Source of the DNA: Oceanicola sp.
GTDB lineage: Bacteria > Pseudomonadota > Alphaproteobacteria > Rhodobacterales > Rhodobacteraceae
Reading direction: 5' to 3'
NCBI GenBank assembly: GCA_022447275.1
Contig: JAKVBK010000006.1
Coordinates: 1-64,000 of the forward strand
DNA length: 64,000 bases
Below the pieces are notes generated by a model. It was not told the DNA's origin. It ran no database searches and worked only from the letters and a program-made list of their open reading frames with translations. Position numbers and translations under genes: made by a program. This document shows positions 1 through 8,240 of the stretch, piece after piece; positions within the stretch are counted from its first letter, which is position 1; every line of letters begins with the position of its first letter.

Positions 1-84
1 ATACCAAAGTGTCGCCAACAGTGCGCCCACAAAGACGATTGCAGCAAACGGGCGCTCACGGGCTGAATTAAGAAACGTGCGCAA
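1..84 (-). CDS. Possible N-terminus of a membrane protein (partial, runs off left edge)
   Basis: Reading leftwards from a TTG at 84, the frame gives about 28 residues. It begins MRTFLNSARERPFAAIVF and continues into a hydrophobic stretch (VGALLATLWY) that looks like a first membrane segment after a positively charged start. A GAAGG sequence lies 6 nt before the TTG. No in-frame ATG exists between this start and the upstream stop, so the TTG start is inferred. The gene would be transcribed in the same direction as the sugar ABC operon to its right, about 470 nt away. Too little is visible to name a family; a drug/metabolite transporter is one option. This is a weak call resting on the hydrophobic pattern and the ribosome site. 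Confidence 0.35.
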   Translation of the reverse strand, partial: MRTFLNSARERPFAAIVFVGALLATLWY

Positions 85-412
85 AACAAACCTTCGCAAT
101 TGGCGTTCGCTTATTGGGGGTACCTATCTCACCTGCCAACGTCCAGAGCCAATAGATCGCGGGATCATGAAACTTCGCCCATTTTCCGAACATTCTCTCA
201 GAACTCTCGCCAAAGCACCGCAACTTTACTTTAAGATGCTTGTCATTGTGTGGTGTCGGCTCGTGGGTGTTGCAGAACTTTGCGCGAGCGCGTTCCAGCG
301 ACTGAACGCAAATGTCCAAACGGCACACTACAGCTCCGTACATTTCCATAGCGTTCAGGGCCCGCTCCAAAAACCACACCATAGGAACACACAGAACGTG
401 ACAGTGGGGCAA
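85..412. other. Gene-poor stretch, visibly more A+T-rich than its surroundings
   Basis: No convincing gene is seen here. A 114-residue open frame on the minus strand (412 to 68) exists, but its codon choice is mixed and unlike the G/C-ending codons of the neighbours, and its product resembles nothing I recognise. The stretch ends at a copy of the dispersed hairpin/GAGTATTTT repeat. It probably holds the promoter region of the leftward gene at the window edge. Confidence 0.4.
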
Positions 413-452
413 GGGGCTCTGCCCCCCCGGAGTATTTTTCCCAAGGCGAAGA
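413..452 (+). repeat. Dispersed repeat, copy A (hairpin + GAGTATTTT core)
   Basis: A stem-loop GGGGC-TCT-GCCCC at 413-425 is followed by the core GGAGTATTTTTCCCAAGG (429-446) and a purine-rich tail. Five further copies of the core occur in this window: 6177, 10752, 35556, 35765 and 41673. The copy lies beyond the 3' end of the permease gene and points towards it. Confidence 0.7.
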
Positions 453-556
453 CGCGAAGGGCCTGTCGGGACGGATTGGAGGCGGCGCCGAGCGCCTGTG
501 AACCTAGGCCAGAGGATGCCGGAGATATTGCCTTGTATGAAAGTCTCTTGCGCCTG

Positions 557-1438
557 CTAGCCCTTGACGGCGCCAGCTGTCAGGCCGCTGACGATCTGGC
601 GCTGGAAGATCATCACCAGTAGGAAGAGCGGTGCTGTGGCCGAAACAACAGCCGCCACGGCAAACATCACATTCCCCTCGGTCTGTGTGGTTCCAAGGAA
701 GGCGGCAATGGCCGGGATCATGGTGCGATTGGATTCGCTGAGCACCATCGTCGTTACGGCAAAGTCATTATAGGCCAGCAGGAAGCTGAACAATCCAGTG
801 GTAATTACTCCCGGCCACATGACCGGAATGATGACATTCCAGAAGGCTTGGAACTGGGTGCAGCCATCCACTTTGGCACTTTCATCCAGCTCTTTCGGGA
901 TGGACTCAAAGAAGCTGTGCAGCATCCAAAGGGTGAAGGGCTGATTGATAGCGACGAGCACGATGATCGCGGTCGGGAGATAGCCCCAGACATTGTACTG
1001 GAAAAACGGCGGCAAGTATCCGGAGACCAAGGTGATCGGGGGCATGGCCCGGAAAATCAGCGCAGCGATCAGCAACCAAAACACATAGTTGCGCCCGGAC
1101 CGCGACAAGGCATAGGCGCCGAGTGTGCCGATCGTCAGGGATGTGGCAACCACAAAGAAGCACACGATTGCGGTGTTTATGGCATTGCGCCAGAAGGCTT
1201 CCTGGATCCAGGCGCCCTCATATCCGGCGCCCGTAAAGGGGCTGCCATAGGTTTCCTGTGTGCGCGGCCCGGTCAGCGCGTCCGACCAGTTATTGATCGA
1301 AAAGAAATCAAGCTCGACTTTGAAAGAGCCCCAGAAAGTCCAGAGGAAGGGGAAAGCGGCGCAGATCAGCCAGATCACGACAAACGTGACCGTCATGGTT
1401 CTGAGCCCGAGAGACTTTCGATCCGCTGCGGCAGCCAT
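557..1438 (-). CDS. Carbohydrate ABC transporter permease, MalG type
   Basis: Inner-membrane permease of a family 1 sugar importer, 293 residues, about six membrane segments. The EAA loop that docks on the ATPase is visible as ELDESAKVDGCTQFQAF near residue 190, and the C-terminus (GLTAGAVKG) is typical of MalG-like subunits. It is the last gene of a leftward operon (ATPase, binding protein, MalF-like permease, this gene) and starts one base after the preceding permease stop, so the two are probably translated together. The substrate cannot be read from sequence because no catabolic gene is attached. Confidence 0.9.
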   Translation of the reverse strand: MAAAADRKSLGLRTMTVTFVVIWLICAAFPFLWTFWGSFKVELDFFSINNWSDALTGPRTQETYGSPFTGAGYEGAWIQEAFWRNAINTAIVCFFVVATSLTIGTLGAYALSRSGRNYVFWLLIAALIFRAMPPITLVSGYLPPFFQYNVWGYLPTAIIVLVAINQPFTLWMLHSFFESIPKELDESAKVDGCTQFQAFWNVIIPVMWPGVITTGLFSFLLAYNDFAVTTMVLSESNRTMIPAIAAFLGTTQTEGNVMFAVAAVVSATAPLFLLVMIFQRQIVSGLTAGAVKG

Positions 1439-1439
1439 G

Positions 1440-2465
1440 TCAGGCCCTCCCTCTGAAGTCGCGCCATGTTCGTATCAGCACCGGCGACAAGAGGATGGCC
1501 ACCCCGAGGATGGTCAGCACAGAGGTTGTCGCGGCCGCGGACAGTTGGCGGGTTTCGCCGCCAAGGTCATTGAAGATGATCCATGAAAGGGTGGTGGCGT
1601 GCGCCTGGGCCTGGAAACCAACAACCGGTTCAAACACGCGGAAATTGTCCATCAACTGGATCAGGGCCACGAAGGTGACCAGCGGCATCAGGTGCGGGAT
1701 GACCACGTAGCGCGTTTGCTGCCAGCGTGTGGCCCCATCAATCATTGCGCTTTCGATCGTATCGCGCGGCACGGTTTGAAGGCCGGCATAGAAAACGACG
1801 AAAGCAAACGGGGCAGACGACCAGATCCCATACACAATGAGAGACACCCACATGAGCGGCGTTGACGCCTTTAGAGAGATGTCCGGATCATTGGCCAGAT
1901 AGGAGATGAAGTTTCCAAGGATGCCACGGCTGTCAATCATCCAGAACAGGATCAAAGATCCCACAAGCGGTGTCACGATCATGGGCAGCAGTGAGAAGAA
2001 GATCACCAGCCCCTTGAGCTTGCGGTGCAGTGAATTGACAGAAATGGCGATGACGAAACCGAGAATGATCAGCAGCGGCGTGACAACGAAAGTGTAAGTC
2101 AGCGTGAAGGTGAGCGCCCGGTAGAAAGGGAGGTCATAGATGTCGCCGAAAAATCCACTCAAACTGTCGCGGCTGTGCCAGGCCTCAGCAACCTCCGCCG
2201 TCGCCAAGTGACCGCGGTCTTTGTAGATATCGAAGCCGACGAACCGGCCCATGGGCTCGGCATCGCGCAAGGCGGCGGTGGCTTCCTGGTCAATGGTTGT
2301 GGCGGTGGTGCACCCGAAAGGGCCACAGTTCTTTGTCTCTACCAGAACCGCCTCATGCGGCGTAAACAACGACTGCATCACAACCGAAACGATCGGCGCT
2401 GCGATAAAAATCAGCATCGCCAGGGCGGTTGGCAAAAAGAACCAGAAAAACGTCTTGTGCTTCAT
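1440..2465 (-). CDS. Carbohydrate ABC transporter permease, MalF type, with a long periplasmic loop
   Basis: Membrane permease of 341 residues, paired with the MalG-type subunit. Residues 9-30 form the first membrane segment. A polar insertion of roughly 85 residues (about 32-117) follows, containing a close cysteine pair CGPFGC (47-52), before the core membrane domain. In MalF of E. coli an inserted periplasmic loop touches the binding protein, so a similar role is plausible here. The EAA loop reads TIESAMIDGATRWQQT. The start chosen (MKHKTFF) is internal to a longer open frame; upstream residues are polar and out of character for a permease N-terminus. Confidence 0.9.
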   Translation of the reverse strand: MKHKTFFWFFLPTALAMLIFIAAPIVSVVMQSLFTPHEAVLVETKNCGPFGCTTATTIDQEATAALRDAEPMGRFVGFDIYKDRGHLATAEVAEAWHSRDSLSGFFGDIYDLPFYRALTFTLTYTFVVTPLLIILGFVIAISVNSLHRKLKGLVIFFSLLPMIVTPLVGSLILFWMIDSRGILGNFISYLANDPDISLKASTPLMWVSLIVYGIWSSAPFAFVVFYAGLQTVPRDTIESAMIDGATRWQQTRYVVIPHLMPLVTFVALIQLMDNFRVFEPVVGFQAQAHATTLSWIIFNDLGGETRQLSAAATTSVLTILGVAILLSPVLIRTWRDFRGRA

Positions 2466-2559
2466 GGCAGGCAGGGTCCGAGGTGTGGCAGGCACACGCG
2501 CCAAGTGGGATGTGCCGGGATGTGAGGCCTTTCTGACGCCCCGCCAAATTATAAGAGAC

Positions 2560-2583
2560 CCGGGGGCACCGCAGCGCCCCCGG
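2560..2583 (-). terminator. Stem-loop between binding protein and permease genes
   Basis: CCGGGGGC (2560-2567) pairs perfectly with GCCCCCGG (2576-2583) around an 8-nt loop. It lies just after the binding-protein stop on the transcribed strand and has no U-run. In sugar ABC operons such a hairpin usually stabilises the upstream message or reduces read-through, so more binding protein than permease is made. Confidence 0.6.
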
Positions 2584-2602
2584 AGCGGGAGTTAGGGCAC
2601 CC

Positions 2603-3853
2603 TTACTTCAGGAAGCCTTTTTCCTTTGCGGCCGCAATATAGGCAGCCTCGACATCGGCCAGCGCCTGCTCGGCACTTTCCTTGCCCTGCATGAAGTCTG
2701 CCAGTTCATTGCCCAACGCCGTGTGCATCAGGCCCATGTAGGGCAGCATCGGGTAGGGAATGGTGCCGGCATTGGCAGCTGCAAAAACACCGACGGCCGC
2801 TGGGGTGGGCTCGTAGCCATCAATCAGCCACACCGCCTGCGTTGCCACATCGCCATCGGCCAGGATGGAGGGATCAATGGCCTTCTTCATCGCGAGGAAC
2901 GTGGCTTCGGCATCCGCGTCAGACACATTCTTGGCAACGGTCCAACCATCCCACCACAGCGTGGAGGCCGGGATGCTGCCGCCGCCCACGGTCATCGGGC
3001 CGGCAATAGCGAACCCATCGACAACTTCCTGGGGCACGCCTTCGGCTGTCACCAGCGTTGCTGCGCGCGATCCCCACATGTTCATGAGGGCCACGTTGCC
3101 GGCCCGATACTCGGCATTCGTCGCGTTGGAGTCATGTGTCAGGAAGTCGGGGTTCATATACTCCGACAAGGCCTTCATCATGGTGAGGGCCTCGACACCG
3201 GCAGGGCTGTTCACGCTGGGCTCGGCGGTGGCGGGCTTGAAGTGCTGGCCGCCATAGCCAAGGAACATGTTGTTGAACTCCTGCGCGAGGTTCCAACCGG
3301 CTGCATAGGCGCCGCCCACCGGATTCTGCATGATGCCCTTGTCGCGGATCATTTCCGCAGCAGCGAGCATTTCCTCATAGGTTGTCGGGGGCGCGACACC
3401 GATTTCTTCGAGAACATCGGCGCGATAGACCAGATGCTGTGCATTGGCCATAAAGGCCACGGCCATCACATTGCCATTGATCGTCACCAACTGGTTTGGC
3501 TTGAGCCCATCGCCATGCTTGGCAACCAGATCATCCAGCGGGCGGATCACATCCTCGTTCATCAACGCCACGATGGAAGAGTTCGCGATGATCGCAGAGG
3601 TGTATTCAGCCGGATCACCCTGCATGCCTGCAAGGTTGATCTTCTGGTGATCGGCCGTGAGGTTGGTCGAGACCTCCACATCGCCGCCCGCACAAGACAT
3701 TGCCCCCGCACCAACTGTCTGGATGGCTGGGAACTCATTGCCCACGACCGACACTTTGCCCGCGGTGGGGCATGCAGCACCATGGCCACCGGCAAAAGCA
3801 GCCGAGCCCAGCAGGGCCGCAGCACCCGCAAGTGCTAGTTTCTTCATATACAT
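2603..3853 (-). CDS. Extracellular sugar-binding protein of ABC importer (family 1)
   Basis: Periplasmic solute-binding protein, 416 residues. A signal peptide (MKKLALAGAAALLGSAAFA, cleavage near GGHGA) precedes the mature lobe. The start at 3853 has GGGAGA 5 nt upstream; a second ATG six bases in is equally usable. The protein delivers a carbohydrate to the two downstream permeases. The family match is judged by overall composition: an alternating two-lobe pattern with Trp/Tyr/Gly-rich ligand segments such as NMWGSRAATL and STLWWDGWTVAKN. It sits second in the operon, after the ATPase, flanked by a tandem hairpin upstream and a single hairpin downstream. The ligand is unknown. Confidence 0.9.
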   Translation of the reverse strand: MYMKKLALAGAAALLGSAAFAGGHGAACPTAGKVSVVGNEFPAIQTVGAGAMSCAGGDVEVSTNLTADHQKINLAGMQGDPAEYTSAIIANSSIVALMNEDVIRPLDDLVAKHGDGLKPNQLVTINGNVMAVAFMANAQHLVYRADVLEEIGVAPPTTYEEMLAAAEMIRDKGIMQNPVGGAYAAGWNLAQEFNNMFLGYGGQHFKPATAEPSVNSPAGVEALTMMKALSEYMNPDFLTHDSNATNAEYRAGNVALMNMWGSRAATLVTAEGVPQEVVDGFAIAGPMTVGGGSIPASTLWWDGWTVAKNVSDADAEATFLAMKKAIDPSILADGDVATQAVWLIDGYEPTPAAVGVFAAANAGTIPYPMLPYMGLMHTALGNELADFMQGKESAEQALADVEAAYIAAAKEKGFLK

Positions 3854-3876
3854 GACGTTCTCCCTGTTTTGTTGAT

Positions 3877-3916
3877 GTCGGCATGTGCCGACCAGTTCAT
3901 GTCGGCTTTTGCCGAT
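3877..3916 (-). promoter_or_regulatory. Two tandem identical-stem hairpins between ATPase and binding-protein genes
   Basis: GTCGGC-ATGT-GCCGAC (3877-3892) and GTCGGC-TTTT-GCCGAT (3901-3916) are separated by 8 nt. Both stems share the same 6-bp sequence with different tetraloops. On the minus-strand transcript they fall in the 96-nt gap just upstream of the binding-protein ribosome site. They could act as an RNA-processing or stabilising barrier, or as paired DNA operator sites. No U-run follows, so simple termination is less likely. Confidence 0.55.
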
Positions 3917-3949
3917 CAGATTTCTCCCCTGGAGGAATTACCTTTGCGT

Positions 3950-4996
3950 TTACCCGTCCCGTCGCGCCCCCGTATCTGCATCAAAGAGGTGACAGATCGC
4001 AGCCGGAACCGAGATCGACACCGGGTCGTCAATCTCGGCCCGGAAATCCTTGTGCGCCTTCACGGATACCAAAGCGCCTCCCATGCGGATCGTCACCATT
4101 GTGGCGTCGCCCAGTAGCTCCATGGAATAGACCGGCGCGTTGATCTGCCCGCCCGACTCCACAACCTGCGCATCCTCTGCCCGAAACCCAAGCGTTACAG
4201 GCCCAGACCCAGACAAGCCCGGGATCGACATGCCTTCGGTCGTGAAGGTGCCATCCTGAAGCGTGCCGTCCACGAGGTTCATGGCCGGCGATCCGATGAA
4301 CCCTGCCACAAAGGTGTTGGCGGGCGTGTCATAGATTTCTGTCGGGCTGCCCACCTGCTGCACAACGCCGGCCTGCATGACAACCACCCGGTCAGCGAGG
4401 GTCATCGCTTCAATCTGGTCATGGGTCACGTAGATCGTGGTGACTTGCAACTCATGGCTCAGGTTCTTGATCTGGGCGCGGGTCGATACGCGCAGCTTCG
4501 CATCGAGGTTTGAGAGCGGCTCATCCATGAGGAAAACGTTGGGCTCGCGTACAATCGCACGGGCCAACGCAACCCGCTGCCGCTGCCCACCCGACAGTTC
4601 AGCCGGCTTGCGGTGCAAGAAGGGCTCAAGCTCAACCATGCCAGCCGCCCGCATAACCCGCTCATCATGCGTGGCTGGGTCAACCTTGCGAACTTTCAGG
4701 GGAAACCGAATGTTCTCGTAGACATTCATATTCGGGTAGAGCCCGTAGGACTGGAACACCATGGCGATGTCCCTGTCCTTCGGCTCAAGGTCATTGACCA
4801 CCTTGCCATCAATCTCGATCGCGCCGTCGGTCACATCCTCAAGGCCTGCGATCATGCGCATAGTGGTGGTCTTGCCGCAGCCCGATGGCCCCAACAGCAC
4901 AAGGAACTCACGATCCGCAATCGTCAGGTTGAAATCGTCCACACCAACGAAACTTCCCCACCGCTTGGAGACGTTGCTCAATCGGATCTCAGCCAT
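3950..4996 (-). CDS. Sugar ABC transporter ATP-binding protein (MalK/UgpC type)
   Basis: Cytoplasmic ATPase, 348 residues, energising the importer encoded downstream. Walker A GPSGCGKT at 36-43, Q-loop near FQSYGLYP (81-88), signature LSGGQRQR (134-141), Walker B VFLMDEP (154-160), and a H-loop in VTHDQIEA. The C-terminal third (from about 235) is the OB-fold-like regulatory domain of MalK/UgpC proteins, recognised by MNLVDG and LGFRAED. It is the first gene of the leftward operon, divergent from the SnoaL-like gene. It resembles the second ATPase at 6238-7278, so the two may partly substitute for each other. Confidence 0.93.
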   Translation of the reverse strand: MAEIRLSNVSKRWGSFVGVDDFNLTIADREFLVLLGPSGCGKTTTMRMIAGLEDVTDGAIEIDGKVVNDLEPKDRDIAMVFQSYGLYPNMNVYENIRFPLKVRKVDPATHDERVMRAAGMVELEPFLHRKPAELSGGQRQRVALARAIVREPNVFLMDEPLSNLDAKLRVSTRAQIKNLSHELQVTTIYVTHDQIEAMTLADRVVVMQAGVVQQVGSPTEIYDTPANTFVAGFIGSPAMNLVDGTLQDGTFTTEGMSIPGLSGSGPVTLGFRAEDAQVVESGGQINAPVYSMELLGDATMVTIRMGGALVSVKAHKDFRAEIDDPVSISVPAAICHLFDADTGARRDG

Positions 4997-5097
4997 GTGC
5001 TCTCCCTGCAGGGTCAGATGCTCTGCGCCATGCCAAAGATATTGGACTTAGCGTCCACAACTTGGCAAGCTCTTTTTGCAAGCGTATGCATTGATGC

Positions 5098-5107
5098 CGA
5101 AATTTCG
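5098..5107. promoter_or_regulatory. Palindrome in divergent promoter region (candidate operator)
   Basis: A perfect 10-bp palindrome CGAAATTTCG lies in the 142-nt gap between the leftward ABC operon (starts 4996) and the rightward SnoaL-like gene (starts 5139). Its central position between two divergent starts suggests a shared operator. No local regulator gene is paired with it, so the call is tentative. Confidence 0.3.
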
Positions 5108-5138
5108 CTCAAGAGCCGCGAAATATGAAGGATTACAG

Positions 5139-6137
5139 ATGACAAAACTACAAGCGGCAAAAGAAGTTGTGCAGCGTTTCCAGACGTCTATCGCAGCAGA
5201 GTCGGTCCAACCCGAGGAAACGATGGCCCGGTTTTGCACGTCAGACATGATTTGGCGCGGCTATCACCCTTTCGGACTTCTGGACGCAGACACCGCCGCA
5301 CAACGATTCTGGGCCCCCCTGCGCGACAGCTTCACATCTCTGCAAATACGTGAGGACGTGTTCTTTGCTGGCAACAATGAAATCGATGGTTACGCAAGCC
5401 AATGGGTCGTCTCGATGGGCCACCTTATGGGCTTGTTCGACGCACCGTGGCTTGGCATCCCGCCCACAGGTAAAATGGCGTTCCTGCGGTACTGCGCTTT
5501 CTACCGGGTGGAGGGCGGGCGCATCCACGAAACCACCCTGTATTTCGACATCCCCCAAGTGATGGTTCAGGCGGGCTTAACTCCCTTCCCCGTTCAAACG
5601 GGCGCCCAGTTGGTACAGCCCGGCCCGGTGACACATGACGGGCTGTTGCACTCCCCCCAGCCAGCTGACGAAACCACCAAAACTCTGAAACTGGTCAATG
5701 CCATGTGCACCGATCTGGGCACTTGGCAAAGCGCGCTTCCCCTGCAAGACGAACTGCGCAGAACATGGGCAGAAGACATGATCTGGTGGGGGCCAACGGG
5801 GATCGGGGCAAGCTACACCATCCCGCGCTACGCAGAGCAACACTCAGGGCCGTTCCGAGCGGCCTTCACCGACCGCAGCCCAACAAATCACATCGCCCGA
5901 CTGGCGGAAGGCGCCTACGCGGGCTTTTTCGGCTGGCCAAACTTCACCGCCCGCCACACCGGTGGCTTCATGGGCATGCCCGGCTCTGACCAAATTGGCG
6001 AGTTCAGGGTGATCGATATCTACCGCCGAGAGGGGGACAAACTGGCAGAAAATTGGGTCTTTATAGATCTGCTGCACTTCTGGTGCACACAAGGGGTCGA
6101 CATCCTTGCCCGCACCACTGGGATCGCAACGCGCTAG
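5139..6137 (+). CDS. SnoaL-like / polyketide cyclase-type double-domain protein
   Basis: Predicted cytoplasmic protein of 332 residues made of two SnoaL/NTF2-like alpha+beta barrel halves (about 10-165 and 185-325). The pattern of a helical start, then HPFGLLDAD, RYCAFYRVEGGRIHETTLYFDI and the later FRVIDIYRREGDKLAENWVFIDLLHF is characteristic of the ester-cyclase/SnoaL branch. The start at 5139 has GAAGGA about 10 nt upstream; an earlier in-frame ATG (5076) lacks a ribosome site. It lies alone between two sugar ABC loci and is divergent from the first. Its substrate is unknown. The fold does not by itself prove an enzyme. Confidence 0.7.
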   Translation: MTKLQAAKEVVQRFQTSIAAESVQPEETMARFCTSDMIWRGYHPFGLLDADTAAQRFWAPLRDSFTSLQIREDVFFAGNNEIDGYASQWVVSMGHLMGLFDAPWLGIPPTGKMAFLRYCAFYRVEGGRIHETTLYFDIPQVMVQAGLTPFPVQTGAQLVQPGPVTHDGLLHSPQPADETTKTLKLVNAMCTDLGTWQSALPLQDELRRTWAEDMIWWGPTGIGASYTIPRYAEQHSGPFRAAFTDRSPTNHIARLAEGAYAGFFGWPNFTARHTGGFMGMPGSDQIGEFRVIDIYRREGDKLAENWVFIDLLHFWCTQGVDILARTTGIATR

Positions 6138-6176
6138 GCAAGCGTGCTTTGCCTACACCAAAGCCAACACGGCCCC

Positions 6177-6209
6177 TCTTTGTCTTGAAAATACTCCCGC
6201 CGGAGGCGG
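6177..6209 (-). repeat. Dispersed repeat, copy B
   Basis: On the minus strand this reads a small hairpin (CCGCC-GGA-GGCGG, 6197-6209 on the plus strand) followed by the core GAGTATTTTCAAGACAAAGA (6196 down to 6177). The 20-nt core is identical to copy E at 35765-35784. It sits between two convergent genes: the SnoaL-like gene ends at 6137 and the ATPase gene at 6238. Confidence 0.75.
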
Positions 6210-6237
6210 CCCGGGCCCGCGAGGGCCCGATATCCCC

Positions 6238-7278
6238 TCACCGAAGACGCTGCCCGCTTTCCGCGTCAAACAACATCGCCTTTTCCGCGTCGAAGCCGAC
6301 GCCAACCATGTCACCTTCCCGTGCCCGGGTTTCTCCGCGTTCTTCCACCACGATTTTTTCACCGGTTGGGGCCACGAGGTGGGCATAAGAGACGCCACCA
6401 AGGGCTTCGGTCAGGTCCACGCGATGGGTGTCGCCCGCCGTCAGCACCATGTGCTCAGGGCGTGTGCCAACTTCCACTTCCCCCTCGACGGGGCGGGCAA
6501 GGTCCGCCCCAAGCCCCGGGCAGGCGACGCGGGTTCCATCGCCTGTTCCAGCCATGAAATTCATCGCAGGTGAGCCAATGAAACCCGCCACAAAGCGGTT
6601 GTCGGGATCCCGATACAGTTCCATCGGCGCGCCAACCTGCTCGATGTGGCCTGCCCGCAGCACAACGATCTTGTCCGCCAATGTCATCGCTTCGACCTGA
6701 TCATGGGTGACATAGATCATCGTCGCACCGATTTCCTGGTGCAGACGCGCGATCTCAACACGCATCTCCACACGCAGTTCCGCATCGAGGTTTGACAGCG
6801 GTTCATCGAACAGAAACACTTCCGGCCCACGCACAATGGCGCGCCCGATCGCGACCCGCTGACGCTGGCCGCCGGACAGCGCCTTTGGTTTGCGGGACAG
6901 CAACGGATCAAGCTTCAAAACCTTGGACGCCTCGGCCACTTTGGCCTCGATCTCAGATTTGGGGTGTCCGGTCATTTTCAGACCAAACCCCATGTTTTCC
7001 GCCACAGTCATGTGCGGGTACAGCGCATAGGTCTGAAACACCATCGCCACCCCGCGGTCAGAGGGATCGAGCCGGGTGACATCGCGCGTCCCGATGGTGA
7101 TCTCACCGTCTGTGGTTTCCTCAAGGCCCGCCACCATGCGCAGCAAGGTCGACTTGCCACAGCCAGACGGCCCGACAAAGACGCAGAACTCTCCGTCTTC
7201 GATCTGGAGGTCCACCCCGTGGATCACCTGTGTTTCCCCGTAGCGCTTGATGACGCGCTTCAGCCCGACTCCCGACAT
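6238..7278 (-). CDS. Galactoside ABC transporter ATP-binding protein (MalK/UgpC type)
   Basis: Cytoplasmic ATPase, 346 residues. Walker A GPSGCGKS (36-43), signature LSGGQRQR (134-141), Walker B with DEPLSNLDAELR, then the C-terminal TOBE-like domain with VGTRPEHMV. It is inferred to power the binding protein and permeases encoded divergently from 8307, which otherwise lack an ATPase gene. The start MSGVGLKRV at 7278 lies inside the 3' end of the IclR gene (19-nt overlap), so regulator and ATPase share a transcript and are probably translationally coupled. Confidence 0.92.
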   Translation of the reverse strand: MSGVGLKRVIKRYGETQVIHGVDLQIEDGEFCVFVGPSGCGKSTLLRMVAGLEETTDGEITIGTRDVTRLDPSDRGVAMVFQTYALYPHMTVAENMGFGLKMTGHPKSEIEAKVAEASKVLKLDPLLSRKPKALSGGQRQRVAIGRAIVRGPEVFLFDEPLSNLDAELRVEMRVEIARLHQEIGATMIYVTHDQVEAMTLADKIVVLRAGHIEQVGAPMELYRDPDNRFVAGFIGSPAMNFMAGTGDGTRVACPGLGADLARPVEGEVEVGTRPEHMVLTAGDTHRVDLTEALGGVSYAHLVAPTGEKIVVEERGETRAREGDMVGVGFDAEKAMLFDAESGQRLR

Positions 7279-8087
7279 GTGTCTTCCTCTCTTCGGGTCA
7301 TCACAGCCTCGCTTCCCCGTTCGGGAAAGGCCCAATCCGCCGCGTCCTCGGCGATGGCCCTTGCTGTGGTTTTCAATGCGGGCAAGTGCCCCTCGAGCGT
7401 GGCCAGCGCCACGTGATCTTTATGACCGGTCACGGACAATCCACCCAGCACACGCCCACCGGCGCTGAGAATGGGCACCGCCACGCAGATGATCCCCGGT
7501 TCATGCTCTTCGCGGTCATACCCGTGGCCACGAGCCGCAATTGCCACCAGTTCGGCACGCAGGCGCTCCGGCGTGTCGAGGGTCTGGTCTGTGAAGGCGT
7601 GAAAGCTTTGCTGCTGGATCAGCCTGTCCTGTTGGTCAACCGGCAAGAAGGCCAGCATTGTCTTACCGACGCCGGTGCAATAGGCGGGCCCAATCTTGCC
7701 AGCCTGGCTGAACATTTCGACGGGGGTCTCGGCAGAGCGTTTGTCCACATACAGCACCTGCGCCGTGTCCAGCTGCGCAAGATGAATGGTTTGGCCGGTT
7801 TGTCGGGCGAGCGCATCCAGATGCGGGCGCGCAAGCGGTGCCAGGGACGCCGTAGACCATGCCCGGTGCGCCAATCGAACCAAACGCACCCCAAGGGAAT
7901 AGGCCCCCGTCTCAGCATCGTGGCGCAGCATGCCCTGATTCGTCAGGGTCTGTAGCAGGCGGTACAGGGTTGCCTTGGGCAATTCGGATTCCGCCAGCAG
8001 ATCGGAAAACCGGACCGGCCGGTCGCGCTCAGCGACCTTCTCAAGCACATCCAATGCCTTGCCAACGGTTCCGTCTGTGGCGGTCAT
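7260..8087 (-). CDS. IclR-family transcriptional regulator of the galactoside locus
   Basis: DNA-binding regulator, 275 residues. An N-terminal winged helix-turn-helix (about 8-65; LPKATLYRLLQTLTNQGML is the recognition region) is followed by the IclR effector domain (about 75-255; GKTMLAFLP, AARGHGYDREEHEPGIICVAVPI and a C-terminal GGLSVTG). It is divergent from the transport and catabolic operon starting at 8307, with inverted repeats in the gap, and overlaps the ATPase gene downstream. Local control of galactoside uptake and breakdown is inferred. The effector may be galactose, a galactonate or KDGal. Confidence 0.9.
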   Translation of the reverse strand: MTATDGTVGKALDVLEKVAERDRPVRFSDLLAESELPKATLYRLLQTLTNQGMLRHDAETGAYSLGVRLVRLAHRAWSTASLAPLARPHLDALARQTGQTIHLAQLDTAQVLYVDKRSAETPVEMFSQAGKIGPAYCTGVGKTMLAFLPVDQQDRLIQQQSFHAFTDQTLDTPERLRAELVAIAARGHGYDREEHEPGIICVAVPILSAGGRVLGGLSVTGHKDHVALATLEGHLPALKTTARAIAEDAADWAFPERGSEAVMTRREEDTCRESG

Positions 8088-8164
8088 GCCGCGTGTCCTC
8101 CCAAAGATTGCACAGAATTTAAATCCCGTGGTCGCGCTTTTGCCCGATCTTTTTGCCGAACTTG

Positions 8165-8240
8165 CTTGTCGTTGTTGACAAGCCTAATCGATTCGCGTTT
8201 GTATTTTCAATATGCAAAACCAAGTTTCAATAAATGAAAC
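8165..8240 (+). promoter_or_regulatory. Divergent promoter region with two candidate IclR operators
   Basis: An inverted repeat CTTGTC-N6-GACAAG (8165-8182) overlaps a good -35 box TTGACA (8175-8180), with a poor TTGTAT 18 nt further as the possible -10. A second inverted repeat GTTTCA-N5-TGAAAC (8224-8240) lies just past the expected start point. GTTTCA/TGAAAC half-sites resemble those of some IclR-family regulators. Position and symmetry suggest repression of the operon starting at 8307. Confidence 0.5.

Noticed and set aside
68..412. A 114-residue minus-strand open frame at the left edge
   Set aside because: Mixed codon use, odd Cys/Trp/His-rich product and no ribosome site; recorded only as a gene-poor stretch.
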